Shown here: piece after piece, positions 51,562 through 59,814 of the stretch | Position numbering within the stretch: position 1 is the first letter of the stretch | Layout: every line of letters begins with the position of its first letter | Assembly (NCBI GenBank): GCA_963834725.1 | Contig: CAWICN010000001.1 | Span: forward strand, 4,278,001-4,342,000 | DNA from: PALSA-693 sp963834725 | GTDB taxonomy: Bacteria; Actinomycetota; Acidimicrobiia; Acidimicrobiales; Palsa-688 | DNA length: 64,000 nucleotides | Direction of reading: 5' to 3' | Notes under the pieces: model-generated | What the model was told of the DNA's origin: nothing | The model's input: the letters and a program-made list of their open reading frames with translations, nothing else | Database searches by the model: none | Position numbers and translations under genes: made by a program

Positions 51562-53277
51562 GTGCCCACGATCGGCGACCGCTCGAGCGCCGCCGAGCGG
51601 TCTGCCGATCCCGGGGGATGGGCGTTCCCACCCGAGGACCGTGCCGCCCTCCACCGGATCCTGGCCGCTCGGCGCGACGTCCGCCGCTTTCGGCCTGATC
51701 CGGTCGACGACGAGGTGCTGGCCCGGCTCCTCGCCGCAGCTCACGCCGCCCCGTCGGTCGGTCACTCCCAGCCCTGGCGGTTCGTTCTGGTGGCCGACCC
51801 CGGCACCCGGGCCCGGGCCGCACTGCTCGCCGACCGGGCCCGCCTGGACCAGGCCGCGGCCATGGGGCCCGACGCCGGCCGTCAGCTGTTGGACCTCGAT
51901 CTCGAGGGAATCAGGGAAGCGCCGATCGGGCTGATCGTCTGCTGCGACCGACGCGTTGAGCCCGCCGGGGTGCTGGGCCGGGCTACCTTCGTGGACGCCG
52001 ACCTGTGGTCCTGTGCGTGCGCTATCGAGAACCTGTGGTTGGCGGCCCGGGCCGAGGGCCTCGGCCTGGGCTGGGTCACGCTGTTCAACCCCGCCGACCT
52101 GGCCGGCCTGATCGGCGCGCCCGCCGGGGTGGCCTCGCTCGGCTGGCTGTGCATCGGGTGGCCCGACGAACGTCCGCCCTCCCCGGGCCTCGAGCGCCGC
52201 GGCTGGTCGGTGCGCCTACCCCTCGAGGACCTGGTATTCCGCGATCGCTGGCCGGCAGGCGACGCCGGCCCGGTCCCACCACCGTCGCGCCTCACTCCGC
52301 CCGAGCCGGCCGCGGTTGTGGCCGCGCACGACCGTGCCGATCGCATCCTGACCGCGCCCGGCTCGCTCGGCATCCTCGACCGGGCGGTCGACAAGGTTCT
52401 GGCGCTCGGCGCCCAGGCGGCCGGGGGCACCCTCGTCATCGCCGCGGCTGATCACGCCGTGGCGACCCACGGCGTGACCGCCTACCGGACGGAAGTCACC
52501 CGCCTCGTTGCTGACGCCGCCCTGGCCGGCACCTCGGTGGGAGCGGTGGCGGCACGGGCCGCCGGCCTCGACGTCGTGGTGGTCGACGCCGGCGTCGCCG
52601 GCCCTCCGCTGGCACGCGCCTGGTTGGCCCGGCCGGTCGACGCGCGGGGCGACCTGGTCACCGGCGATGGGTTGTCGGCGGCGGACACGGAACGGCTGGT
52701 CGCTGCCGGCGCCGCGCTGCCCTCTCGCGCCGGTTTGATCGCTGTGGGCGAGATCGGGGTCGGCAACACCACGGTGGCCGCCGCCCTGGCAGCTGGACTG
52801 CTCCGCTGCGAGCCCACCTCGCTGATCGGGCTGGGGGCCGGCTCCGACTCAGCCACCGTCGAAGCCAAAAGAACGGCGGTCAGGGCCGCCCTGGCGAGGG
52901 TGAATCATCGGAGCCTCGGGACCGACCCGCTGGCCCTGCTGGCGGCGCTCGGCGGCGGTGAGTTCGCCGTGCTCGCCGGGGTGGTCCTCGGCGTCGCCGG
53001 CCGCGGCGGGGTGGTGGTCCTGGATGGCATGGCGACGTCGGTGGCCGCCCTGGTTGCGGTGGAGTTGGAGCCGGCCTTGGCCGCCCATCTGATTGCCGGG
53101 CAGCGCAGCCGGGAGGCCGGCCATCAAACCGTGCTGGCCGCCCTCGGCCTCGAGCCGGTCCTCGACCTGCGGCTCCGAGCGGGCGAGGGCGCAGGAGCCG
53201 CCATGGCGGTCACCGTATTGAGGACCGGGATGCGCATCCGCAACGAGGCTGCCCGGGTCCGCGACTCGGCGAGATGA
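51562..53277 (+). CDS. Fusion of BluB (5,6-dimethylbenzimidazole synthase) and CobT (NaMN:DMB phosphoribosyltransferase)
   Basis: The product has 571 aa. Residues 20-230 are BluB: ILAARRDVRRFRPDPVDDEV, APSVGHSQPWRFV and FVDADLWSCACAIENLWLAA, a nitroreductase-fold enzyme that turns FMNH2 into 5,6-dimethylbenzimidazole. Residues from about 240 are CobT: RADRILTAPGSLGILDRAVD, VIAAADHAVATHGVTAY, GEIGVGNTTVAAAL and the catalytic Glu in RAGEGAGAAMAV. Together they make and activate the lower ligand of cobalamin. GTG 51562 is preferred because AGGAGGG (51541-51547) lies upstream; GTG 51547 overlaps that site. No other cobalamin gene is adjacent. Confidence 0.88.
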   Translation: MPTIGDRSSAAERSADPGGWAFPPEDRAALHRILAARRDVRRFRPDPVDDEVLARLLAAAHAAPSVGHSQPWRFVLVADPGTRARAALLADRARLDQAAAMGPDAGRQLLDLDLEGIREAPIGLIVCCDRRVEPAGVLGRATFVDADLWSCACAIENLWLAARAEGLGLGWVTLFNPADLAGLIGAPAGVASLGWLCIGWPDERPPSPGLERRGWSVRLPLEDLVFRDRWPAGDAGPVPPPSRLTPPEPAAVVAAHDRADRILTAPGSLGILDRAVDKVLALGAQAAGGTLVIAAADHAVATHGVTAYRTEVTRLVADAALAGTSVGAVAARAAGLDVVVVDAGVAGPPLARAWLARPVDARGDLVTGDGLSAADTERLVAAGAALPSRAGLIAVGEIGVGNTTVAAALAAGLLRCEPTSLIGLGAGSDSATVEAKRTAVRAALARVNHRSLGTDPLALLAALGGGEFAVLAGVVLGVAGRGGVVVLDGMATSVAALVAVELEPALAAHLIAGQRSREAGHQTVLAALGLEPVLDLRLRAGEGAGAAMAVTVLRTGMRIRNEAARVRDSAR

Positions 53278-53766
53278 CCTCTGTCGGGCGAGCAGCCGAA
53301 CCGGTGCGGAGCCTTTCCCCGCGGACCGGGCCTCAGCGAGAAATCATCAAACGCCTTTGAGACCTGGACCCCTCAGTGCCGGTCCGGACCTCAGTACCTG
53401 TCAGGATCAGCCTCGTGGCCGGCGGCTCGCAGGCCGCGGGGGGCGTCGATCGGGTGCTGCTCGCCCACGACCACTTGTAGATCCCGGCGCAGATCGGCAG
53501 CTCGACCTGATAGCGCTCCCCCAGCGAGAGGGCGATACGGGCCGTCCCCACCCCCTCCGCCACCATGTGCATCGTGGCCAGGATCTCGTCGAGCGGCTTC
53601 CCGCGGCGGAGCAACTCGCCGACGGTCCCCTGACCGCCCGCCACGCTCTCGACCCCTTGCTGCTCAGCCAGAGCAAGATCATCAACAGCGTTGAGATCTG
53701 GAGCCCTCACGGCCGTGCGCGTGGCCGTGGCCCAAGCTGGTCACAGGCCCACGGTATGGTGACCGC
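53278..53766. other. Intergenic region holding a gene remnant
   Basis: About 490 bp separate the BluB-CobT fusion from the sigma factor gene. The middle carries a gpsA remnant on the minus strand; the flanks show no coding signal. No promoter of the SigR type (GGAAT-N18-GTT) was recognised upstream of the sigma gene. Confidence 0.5.
53477..53653 (-). pseudogene. Fragment of glycerol-3-phosphate dehydrogenase (C-terminal part)
   Basis: About 59 codons match the C-terminal domain of NAD(P)-dependent glycerol-3-phosphate dehydrogenase: VGELLRRGKPLDEILATM, HMVAEGVGTARIALSLGER and YQVELPICAGIY. Sequence on both sides is unrelated. The nucleotide-binding domain is absent, so this is a remnant and not a gene. 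Confidence 0.65.
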
Positions 53767-54348
53767 ATGGCCGACCAGGCCCAGTTCGCGGATCTGGCAA
53801 TGGAGTACATGGGGTCGCTCTACAGCGCGGCCCTCCGCATGACACGGAGCCCCGCGGACGCCGAGGACCTGGTCCAGGAGACGTATCTCAAGGCGTACCG
53901 GGCGTTCGGGTCGTTCAAGGAGGGGACGAACCTCAAGGCGTGGCTGTACCGCATTCTGACCAACACCTTCATCAACTCCTACCGGGCGCGCAAGCGTCGG
54001 CCAGAGCAGACCGACATCGACGACGTCGAGGACCTCTACCTCTATCGTCGCCTCGGCGGTCTCGAAGCGGTGAGCGCCGGCCGCAGCGCCGAGGAGCAGG
54101 TCCTCGAGCACTTCACGGAGAGCGAGGTCAAGGCCGCCGTCGAAGCCCTCCCTGAGCAATTCCGCATGGCGGTGCTGCTCGCCGACGTCGAGGGGTTCTC
54201 GTATAAGGAGATCGCCGAGATCCTCGACATTCCGATCGGTACGGTCATGAGCAGGCTGCACCGCGGAAGAAAGGCGCTGCAGAAGACGTTGCACGATTTT
54301 GGTATGCAGCGGGGTTTGGTGGCACCGACCGTCGAAGCCCCCACGTAG
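53767..54348 (+). CDS. ECF RNA polymerase sigma factor, SigR/SigH group
   Basis: The product has 193 aa. Region 2 is DAEDLVQETYLKAYRAFGSF, with KAWLYRILTNTFINSYRARK, and region 4 is ALPEQFRMAVLLADVEGFSY followed by EIAEILDIPIGTVMSRLHRG. The closest recognisable group is SigR/SigH, which answers thiol-oxidative and heat stress. The following gene encodes a zinc anti-sigma factor of RsrA type, as expected. The enzyme core is cytoplasmic. Confidence 0.93.
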   Translation: MADQAQFADLAMEYMGSLYSAALRMTRSPADAEDLVQETYLKAYRAFGSFKEGTNLKAWLYRILTNTFINSYRARKRRPEQTDIDDVEDLYLYRRLGGLEAVSAGRSAEEQVLEHFTESEVKAAVEALPEQFRMAVLLADVEGFSYKEIAEILDIPIGTVMSRLHRGRKALQKTLHDFGMQRGLVAPTVEAPT

Positions 54349-54371
54349 GACGCAGCGATCAGGGCACCGGG

Positions 54372-54674
54372 ATGGACGGACACCAACACGACCCCCAGAT
54401 GTATGAATGGCTGAGCGGCGAGGACTGCGAGCAGGCGCTGCGGACCTTGTACTCCTTCCTCGACGGTGAGCTGACGCCCGACCGCCGGGCGGCTATACAG
54501 CGCCACCTTGACGAGTGCTCACCCTGCCTCGAGGCGTTCGACTTCGAGGCCGAGCTCAAGATCGTCGTCGCCCGATGCTGCCGGGATCAGGTTCCCGATG
54601 GGCTCCGCCAGCGGATCGCCGATGTCATCCATCAGGCCTCGGAAGCATCCGAGACGCCGGGGGGGTACGTATAA
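54372..54674 (+). CDS. RsrA-type zinc-binding anti-sigma factor
   Basis: The product has 100 aa. Cys in GEDCEQALRTLYSFLDGEL and the RHLDECSPC stretch (H-x3-C-x2-C) form the zinc-binding anti-sigma (ZAS) motif. RsrA holds SigR inactive and releases it when the Cys pair is oxidised to a disulphide. It lies 23 bp behind the sigma gene on the same strand. An extra Cys pair (ARCCRD) follows the motif. Confidence 0.9.
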   Translation: MDGHQHDPQMYEWLSGEDCEQALRTLYSFLDGELTPDRRAAIQRHLDECSPCLEAFDFEAELKIVVARCCRDQVPDGLRQRIADVIHQASEASETPGGYV

Positions 54675-54719
54675 GGAGCAGGAATCCCGCGGCACCCGGA
54701 AGCGTTAGGAAAAGTCGAG

Positions 54720-54908
54720 ATGAGTGAGCGATCTCTTGGAGGACATACGCTGAGCGGCAGCGAGCGGCCGTCGAAGTCGTTCGGCAAGGACCGCACGTGT
54801 CGGCAGCCAGGCTGTGGGACGAAGCTATCGATGTATAACAACGGCAAGTACTGCTACCAGCACGAGCCGATGTCCGTACCCCGCACCCGCGGTCGGAAGA
54901 TCGCCTGA
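54720..54908 (+). CDS. Small zinc-ribbon-like protein
   Basis: The product has 62 aa. The motif CRQPGCGTKLSMYNNGKYCY ends in QHEP, giving C-x4-C ... C-x2-H, a likely zinc site. AGGAAAA upstream of ATG 54720 supports translation. It follows the RsrA-type gene by 45 bp, a position where small zinc proteins are often found next to SigR/RsrA in actinobacteria. The function is not known; a redox or nucleic-acid role is possible. Confidence 0.7.
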   Translation: MSERSLGGHTLSGSERPSKSFGKDRTCRQPGCGTKLSMYNNGKYCYQHEPMSVPRTRGRKIA

Positions 54909-54997
54909 CCCGCTGCGTGACGGTACGGGGCTGACGCGGCCGGCTTGGCCGCGAGCAACCACCCCCCAGGTACGATGCGGCATGATCGGGCGCGCTG

Positions 54998-56119
54998 ATG
55001 GTTGAGCTGATCTCCTGGGAGACGGCGACGGAAGTGGCGACGCGGGTCGCCCGACACCGCGAGACCATGACCCCCTACGCGCGCCACCTGCTCGAAGTTG
55101 ATTTCAACGAGCTCACCGCAGAAGCGGAAGAGCTGGTCACGGAGGAAACCGGCCTTCGGTCGCTCGCGGGCCGGGCCCGGGCACGCGTCGCCGACCGGCC
55201 TCAGTGGGTGCAGGCCAACGTGGCCTCCTTTCAGCGCCTCCTCCGCCCGGTGACCGACAAGTTGGGCGCACAGATGGACCGCAACGGAGGCTGGACCCTG
55301 TTGCCGACCTCGATGTCGCGTCAGATCACGGGCGCCCAGATCGGGCTGTTGCTCGGCTGGCTGTCCACGCGGGTGCTGGGCCAGTACGACCAACTCCTGA
55401 TCGAGGATGAGCACCCGGAAGAGCAGGACATCGTCTACTACGTCGGCCCAAACGTGCTGTCGGTCGAGCGTCGGTATGGCTTTCCGGCCCGGGAGTTCCG
55501 GCTCTGGCTCTCGCTGCACGAGGTGACCCATCGGGCGCAGTTCACGGGCGTGCCGTGGATGCGGGATCACTTTCTGGGCCTGATCGAGCGAACTCTGGCC
55601 GGAGTGGACCCCGACCCCAAGGTGCTCCTTGCTGCCCTGCGCCGGGCGGTGGACGAGGTCCGGGCGGGGCGCAACCCGCTCGAGGAAGGTGGCTTGCTCA
55701 CGTTGATCGCCGGGCCCGAGCAGCATGCCGCCATCCAGGAGATCGGTGGGCTGATGAGTCTGCTGGAGGGCCATGGCGACGTCACCATGGACCGGGCGGG
55801 AGCGGACCGGGTCCCCAATGCGCCCTGGTTCAGCCAGGTGCTCAAGGAGCGGCGTCGTCAGCGGGGCCTGGCCAAGATGGTGAGCGTCCTGATCGGGCTG
55901 GACGCCAAGATGCAGCAGTACGAGCAGGGAGAACGCTTCATCGAGGCGGTCGAACAGGCCGGCGGTCCGCAGCTGCTGGCCAAGGTCTGGGACGGTCCGG
56001 AGTGGCTGCCGACGTGGGCGGAGATCCGCGCCCCGGCGGGCTGGATCGACCGGGCCGAGGCTGCGGCTTCAGCCGGGACGGTCCCGGGGACCGGATCGGG
56101 TTCCGTCTCGCTGAGCTGA
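54998..56119 (+). CDS. DUF2342 zinc metalloprotease (F420 biosynthesis-associated family)
   Basis: The product has 373 aa. LWLSLHEVTHRAQFTGVPWM contains the HExxH zinc-binding motif (HEVTH). VYYVGPNVLSVERRYGFP and MSVLIGLDAKMQQYEQGERF-type sequence match DUF2342 proteins annotated in actinobacteria as coenzyme F420 biosynthesis-associated or zinc-dependent metalloproteases. Its true substrate is unknown. The gene precedes tilS, as in many actinobacteria; the tilS ATG overlaps the stop (TGATG). Confidence 0.9.
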   Translation: MVELISWETATEVATRVARHRETMTPYARHLLEVDFNELTAEAEELVTEETGLRSLAGRARARVADRPQWVQANVASFQRLLRPVTDKLGAQMDRNGGWTLLPTSMSRQITGAQIGLLLGWLSTRVLGQYDQLLIEDEHPEEQDIVYYVGPNVLSVERRYGFPAREFRLWLSLHEVTHRAQFTGVPWMRDHFLGLIERTLAGVDPDPKVLLAALRRAVDEVRAGRNPLEEGGLLTLIAGPEQHAAIQEIGGLMSLLEGHGDVTMDRAGADRVPNAPWFSQVLKERRRQRGLAKMVSVLIGLDAKMQQYEQGERFIEAVEQAGGPQLLAKVWDGPEWLPTWAEIRAPAGWIDRAEAAASAGTVPGTGSGSVSLS

Positions 56120-57298
56120 TGGCCGGCTCGATGGGCCCGATCTCGCCGGCCGAGGAAGCGGCGACAAGCGGCCGATCCCGGGGCGGCCCCTCCATGCACC
56201 GTGCCCGGATCTCAGCCTGGCGACCCGAGCGGGATCTCGCCGGCGCCCTCCTCGAGCGCTGCGAGTTCCCGCCGGCGGCCGGGGTGGCGGTGTCGTCTGG
56301 GGTGAGCAGGGTGAGCAGGGTGAGCGGGGCGGCCGGGGTGACCGGGGCGAGCGGAGCGACGGGGCCGGCCGGGGCGAGCAGCGGCCGTCCAGCGGTGCTC
56401 GCCGTATCGGGGGGCGCCGACTCCCTGGCCCTGCTGGTCCTGGCCTCCCGGGCGGGCCTGGACGTGCTCGCCGTGCACGTCGATCACGGTCTGCGGCCCG
56501 GTTCGAACCGGGAGGCGGCGCTCGTGGCCGCGGCGGCCGCCGCCTATGGCGCCGCCTTCGAAGCCCGTTCCGTGACGGTTCCACCCGGTCCCGACCTGGA
56601 GGGGCGCGCCCGTCAGGCGCGCTGATGGGGTCCTCCCCGCCGGAGTGCTGACCGGGCACACCATGGACGATCAAGCGGAGACGGTGCTGCTCGCGATGCT
56701 GCGCGGGGCGGCTCTCGACGGCCTCGCCGGCATGAGCCTTGCGGGCATTAGATCGTCGGGTGCCCCGGCCGCGGCGGAAGTCCCCCTTGACCGGGCTGAC
56801 CTGAGCGAGCAAACGGCCGGCCCGGTCCGGCCGCTGCTCGGTCTGCGGCGATCGGAGACGGCGGCGCTGTGCGCGGCCGAGGGTCTCGTACCCGTCGACG
56901 ACCCGAGCAACCACGATCTCCGCTTTCGCCGCAACCGGGTGCGCCACCAGGTGCTGCCCATGCTGTGTGAGGTCGCCGGCCGCGATCTGGTGCCGGTGCT
57001 GGCCCGGCAGGCCCGGTTGCTCGCCGACGACGCCGGACTTCTCGATGCGCTCGCCGGGGAGATCGACGCCACGAACGCCAGGCTGCTCGCCACAGCGCCC
57101 CGGCCCCTCGCCCGCAGGGCGGTCCGCCGCTGGCTGCGAAGCGAAGCCACCTTTCCTGACGCCGAGCTCCATCCACCGACGGCGGACGAGGTGGCGCGTG
57201 TCCTTGCGGTCGCGAGCGGGGCCGTCCGGGCCTGCGAGCTGACCGGCGGACGCCGTGTCGAACGCCACGCCGGGCGCCTCCGGGTGGTCGGGCGGTAG
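56119..57298 (+). pseudogene. tilS: tRNA(Ile)-lysidine synthase, interrupted by a single frame change
   Basis: From ATG 56119 an N-terminal tail leads to ERDLAGALLERCEF, a low-complexity insert of VSRVSGAAGV type (56281-56395), then the PP-loop VLAVSGGADSLALLVLA and VHVDHGLRPGSNREAA, down to LEGRARQAR and a TGA at 56623-56625. The frame one base on continues without loss: GVLPAGVLTGHTMDDQAETV, PVDDPSNHDLRFRRNRVRHQ and a C-terminal domain to 57298. TilS modifies the CAU anticodon of isoleucine tRNA and is essential, so a true loss is unlikely. One extra base near 56610-56625, or a +1 frameshift at CGC TGA, would explain it. Confidence 0.85.
56281..56395 (+). repeat. Low-complexity tandem repeats (gtgagcagg / gcgagcgg units) inside tilS
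   Basis: Units of 9 bp (gtgagcagg) and related gtgaccggggcgagcgg stretches encode VSRVSRVSGAAGVTGAS-like sequence. They lie ahead of the PP-loop and disturb no conserved motif. Confidence 0.75.
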
Positions 57299-57310
57299 GG
57301 TCGCCCCACG

Positions 57311-57943
57311 ATGACCCAGCCCGGGACAGCGACCGACTCTAGCCGTGTCGTCCCTTCGTCGAGTGACCAACCACAAGCCGTCGACCCAGCCCTCGGGGCT
57401 GTGGTGGTATCCCAGGCCGACCTCGAACGGCGGGTCCAGGACCTCGGCGCCCAGATCACCGCCGACTATGTGGGCCGCCCGCCGCTGCTGGTGGGGGTGC
57501 TCAAGGGGGCATGCTTCTTCCTGTCCGACCTCGCCCGAGCTATCGACCTCCCCGTCGAGATCGATTTCATGGCCGTCTCGTCATACGGCAGTGCCACCCA
57601 CACCAGCGGGGTGGTGCGCATCCTCAAGGACCTGGACCTCGACCTCACCGGCCGACACGTGCTCATCGTGGAGGACATCGTGGACTCCGGGCTGACTCTC
57701 TCCTACCTGCGCCGCAATCTGGCCGCCCGCCATCCGGCCTCGCTGCAGGTGGTGGCCCTGTTGGTCAAGGATGGACTGCAGTCGGTGGACCTCGACCTGG
57801 CCTACGAGGGCTTCCGGATTCCCCCGGAATTCGTGGTTGGCTACGGGCTCGACGCAGCCGAGCGGTATCGGAACCTGCCGTTCGTAGCCGTCTACAAGGG
57901 CCCTGGCCAGCCGGAGGCCGGGGCTAGCCTGACGACTTCATGA
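57311..57943 (+). CDS. hpt: Hypoxanthine phosphoribosyltransferase
   Basis: The product has 210 aa. LLVGVLKGACFFLSDLARAI and VLIVEDIVDSGLTLSYLR (the PRPP-binding motif) identify it, as do FRIPPEFVVGYGLD and the basic end. It salvages hypoxanthine and guanine. ATG 57311 begins 12 bp after tilS. In most actinobacteria ftsH follows hpt; here folE follows directly. Confidence 0.93.
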   Translation: MTQPGTATDSSRVVPSSSDQPQAVDPALGAVVVSQADLERRVQDLGAQITADYVGRPPLLVGVLKGACFFLSDLARAIDLPVEIDFMAVSSYGSATHTSGVVRILKDLDLDLTGRHVLIVEDIVDSGLTLSYLRRNLAARHPASLQVVALLVKDGLQSVDLDLAYEGFRIPPEFVVGYGLDAAERYRNLPFVAVYKGPGQPEAGASLTTS

Positions 57944-57989
57944 TGACGCCCGCCTGCCGTGCACGCCCGCGACCGGAGCCGCTCGAACG

Positions 57990-58655
57990 ATGACCACCCT
58001 GGCCAACGATCCCGACAACTCAGACGGTGACGAAGTTCCCGGCGCTGTCTTCGGGTTGGTCGGCGAGCAGCGCCCCGCCGGGCCGCCGATCGTTGACATG
58101 GCCCGCGTTGAGCGGGCCGTGAGGGAGATCCTGCTCGCGATCGGCGAGGATCCGGACCGTGACGGCCTGGTCGCGACGCCGCGGCGTGTGGCCAAGATGT
58201 ACGAGGAGATCTTCTCCGGCCTCCACGAAGATCCGGGCCAGCACCTGTCAGTGATGTTCGAGGCGGACCACGACGAGATGGTCATGGTCAAGGACATCCC
58301 GGTGTACAGCGTCTGCGAGCACCATCTGCTCCCGTGGTTCGGGCGGGCCCATGTGGCCTACATCCCCAACGATGATGGCCGCATCACCGGCCTGTCCAAG
58401 CTCGCTCGCCTGATCGACGGCTTCTCGCGCCGACCGCAGGTGCAGGAGCGCCTGACCACCCAGGTCGCCGATTCCATCGAGGCAGTCCTGGCGCCCCGGG
58501 GGGTGCTGGTGGTCGTCGAAGCGGAGCATCTGTGCATGTCGATGCGGGGGGCGCGCAAACCGGGCGCCCTCACGGTCACCTCGGCCGTGCGTGGCCTTCT
58601 GCGCGACAGCGTGGCCACGCGGAGCGAGGCCATGAGCTTCATCCACGGTCGCTGA
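57990..58655 (+). CDS. folE: GTP cyclohydrolase I
   Basis: The product has 221 aa. VKDIPVYSVCEHHLLPWFGR has the zinc Cys and His residues, GRITGLSKLARLIDGFSRRP is the core family signature, and HLCMSMRGARKPGALTVTSA holds the third zinc ligand. It forms 7,8-dihydroneopterin triphosphate from GTP as the first step of folate synthesis. The gene starts 46 bp after hpt. Confidence 0.95.
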   Translation: MTTLANDPDNSDGDEVPGAVFGLVGEQRPAGPPIVDMARVERAVREILLAIGEDPDRDGLVATPRRVAKMYEEIFSGLHEDPGQHLSVMFEADHDEMVMVKDIPVYSVCEHHLLPWFGRAHVAYIPNDDGRITGLSKLARLIDGFSRRPQVQERLTTQVADSIEAVLAPRGVLVVVEAEHLCMSMRGARKPGALTVTSAVRGLLRDSVATRSEAMSFIHGR

Positions 58656-58700
58656 CCGCGGCGGTGGCGGGCCAGCGGGCCGCGATTAGGTTTCCTTTGT

Positions 58701-58735
58701 GTTATAAAAGTCGCGTAATACGCGAGAAATATAAC
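58701..58735. promoter_or_regulatory. Nested AT-rich palindrome between folE and folP
   Basis: GTTATA (58701-58706) pairs with TATAAC (58730-58735). Inside lies TCGCGT-AAT-ACGCGA (58711-58725), a perfect 6-bp-stem hairpin. The 35-bp element is strikingly A/T-rich against the GC-rich background. It could be an operator, an RNA hairpin in the operon mRNA or a remnant of a mobile element. No T-run terminator is present. Confidence 0.55.
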
Positions 58736-58788
58736 AAAATCGGTGGCCTCCCGCTGGCGCGGACGGGGGCGGTCGGGTATGGGACACG

Positions 58789-59814
58789 GTGGCCACGCGG
58801 TCCTGTTCCCGGTGCGCCGCCCCTACCGGTCCCAGTACCCTGACCGACGTGACCCGCGTGATGGGCGTGCTCAATGTGACGCCTGACTCGTTTTCGGATG
58901 GGGGCCACTGGTTTAACGCCCTGGCGGCTGTAGGGCACGGTCAACGAATGGTCGAGGGGGGGGCCGACATCATCGACGTGGGGGGCGAGTCAACCCGCCC
59001 GGGCGCCGAGCCAGTGCCCGAGGCGGAGGAACTCCGCCGGGTGCTGCCAGTCATCGAGGCCCTGGCGGCGAGCGGCGCGCGGGTGTCCATCGACACCCGG
59101 AAGGCCGCGGTGGCCGGGGCGGCCATAAGGGCGGGTGCCACCATCATCAACGATGTCTCAGCAACTCTCTGGCCCGTCGCCGCTGAGCTCGGCGCCGGAT
59201 GGGTCGCGATGCACATGCCCGCCGACCCCTCCGTGATGCAGGCGTATGCCCGTTACGACGACGTCGTCCGCCGGGTCCGCGAATATCTCGTCGAGCGAGC
59301 GAACCGAGCGAGATCCGCGGGTGTTCCCGAGGTATGGATCGATCCCGGCATTGGCTTCGGCAAGACGGGACAGCACAACCTGGTACTCCTCCGCCACCTT
59401 GATGCCCTGGTCGGATGCGGGTTCCCGGTCGTGCTCGGAGCCAGCCGCAAGTCGTTCCTCGGCAAGCTGGCTCCGCGACCGGACGGAACCCCCGCTTCGC
59501 CCCTTGACCGGCTCGAGGCCAGCATCGCGGTCACCGCGTGGGCCATTCTGCGAGGCGTGGATATCGTGCGGGTCCACGACGTTGCTCCGGCGGTCCAGGC
59601 TTCACGCCTGGCCGCCGCGAATCTCCCGGCCGGCCTGACTGACCCGGCCGGCCTGACTGACCCGGCCGGCCTCACTGACCCGGCCGGCCTGACTGACCCG
59701 GCCGGCCTGACTGACCTGTCTGACCGGGGCTTACCCGGAGGGGCAACCTCCGTGGCGGCCGGTACGTCGAATCCCATCGTTGTCACATCCGCCCCAGGAG
59801 GTCCTCACCGATGA
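58789..59814 (+). CDS. folP: Dihydropteroate synthase
   Basis: The product has up to 341 aa. VMGVLNVTPDSFSDGGHW and DIIDVGGESTRPGAEPV are the two DHPS signatures; the conserved WIDPGIGFGKT and VVLGASRKSFLG follow, and the chain ends with the usual barrel. It joins DHPP and 4-aminobenzoate. GTG 58789 gives the longest form; GTG codons near 58849 could be used instead. The C-terminal tail holds four to five PAGLTD units from an 18-bp repeat. The stop overlaps the next ATG (ATGA). Confidence 0.93.
   Translation: MATRSCSRCAAPTGPSTLTDVTRVMGVLNVTPDSFSDGGHWFNALAAVGHGQRMVEGGADIIDVGGESTRPGAEPVPEAEELRRVLPVIEALAASGARVSIDTRKAAVAGAAIRAGATIINDVSATLWPVAAELGAGWVAMHMPADPSVMQAYARYDDVVRRVREYLVERANRARSAGVPEVWIDPGIGFGKTGQHNLVLLRHLDALVGCGFPVVLGASRKSFLGKLAPRPDGTPASPLDRLEASIAVTAWAILRGVDIVRVHDVAPAVQASRLAAANLPAGLTDPAGLTDPAGLTDPAGLTDPAGLTDLSDRGLPGGATSVAAGTSNPIVVTSAPGGPHR
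59626..59715 (+). repeat. 18-bp tandem repeat at the folP 3' end
   Basis: About five copies of ccggccggcctgactgac encode PAGLTD and extend the protein beyond the DHPS barrel. Copies are almost identical. Confidence 0.92.

Noticed and set aside
56623..56625. TGA in tilS as a selenocysteine codon
   Set aside because: The frame after the TGA does not continue TilS; only a frame change restores similarity, so this is not a Sec codon.
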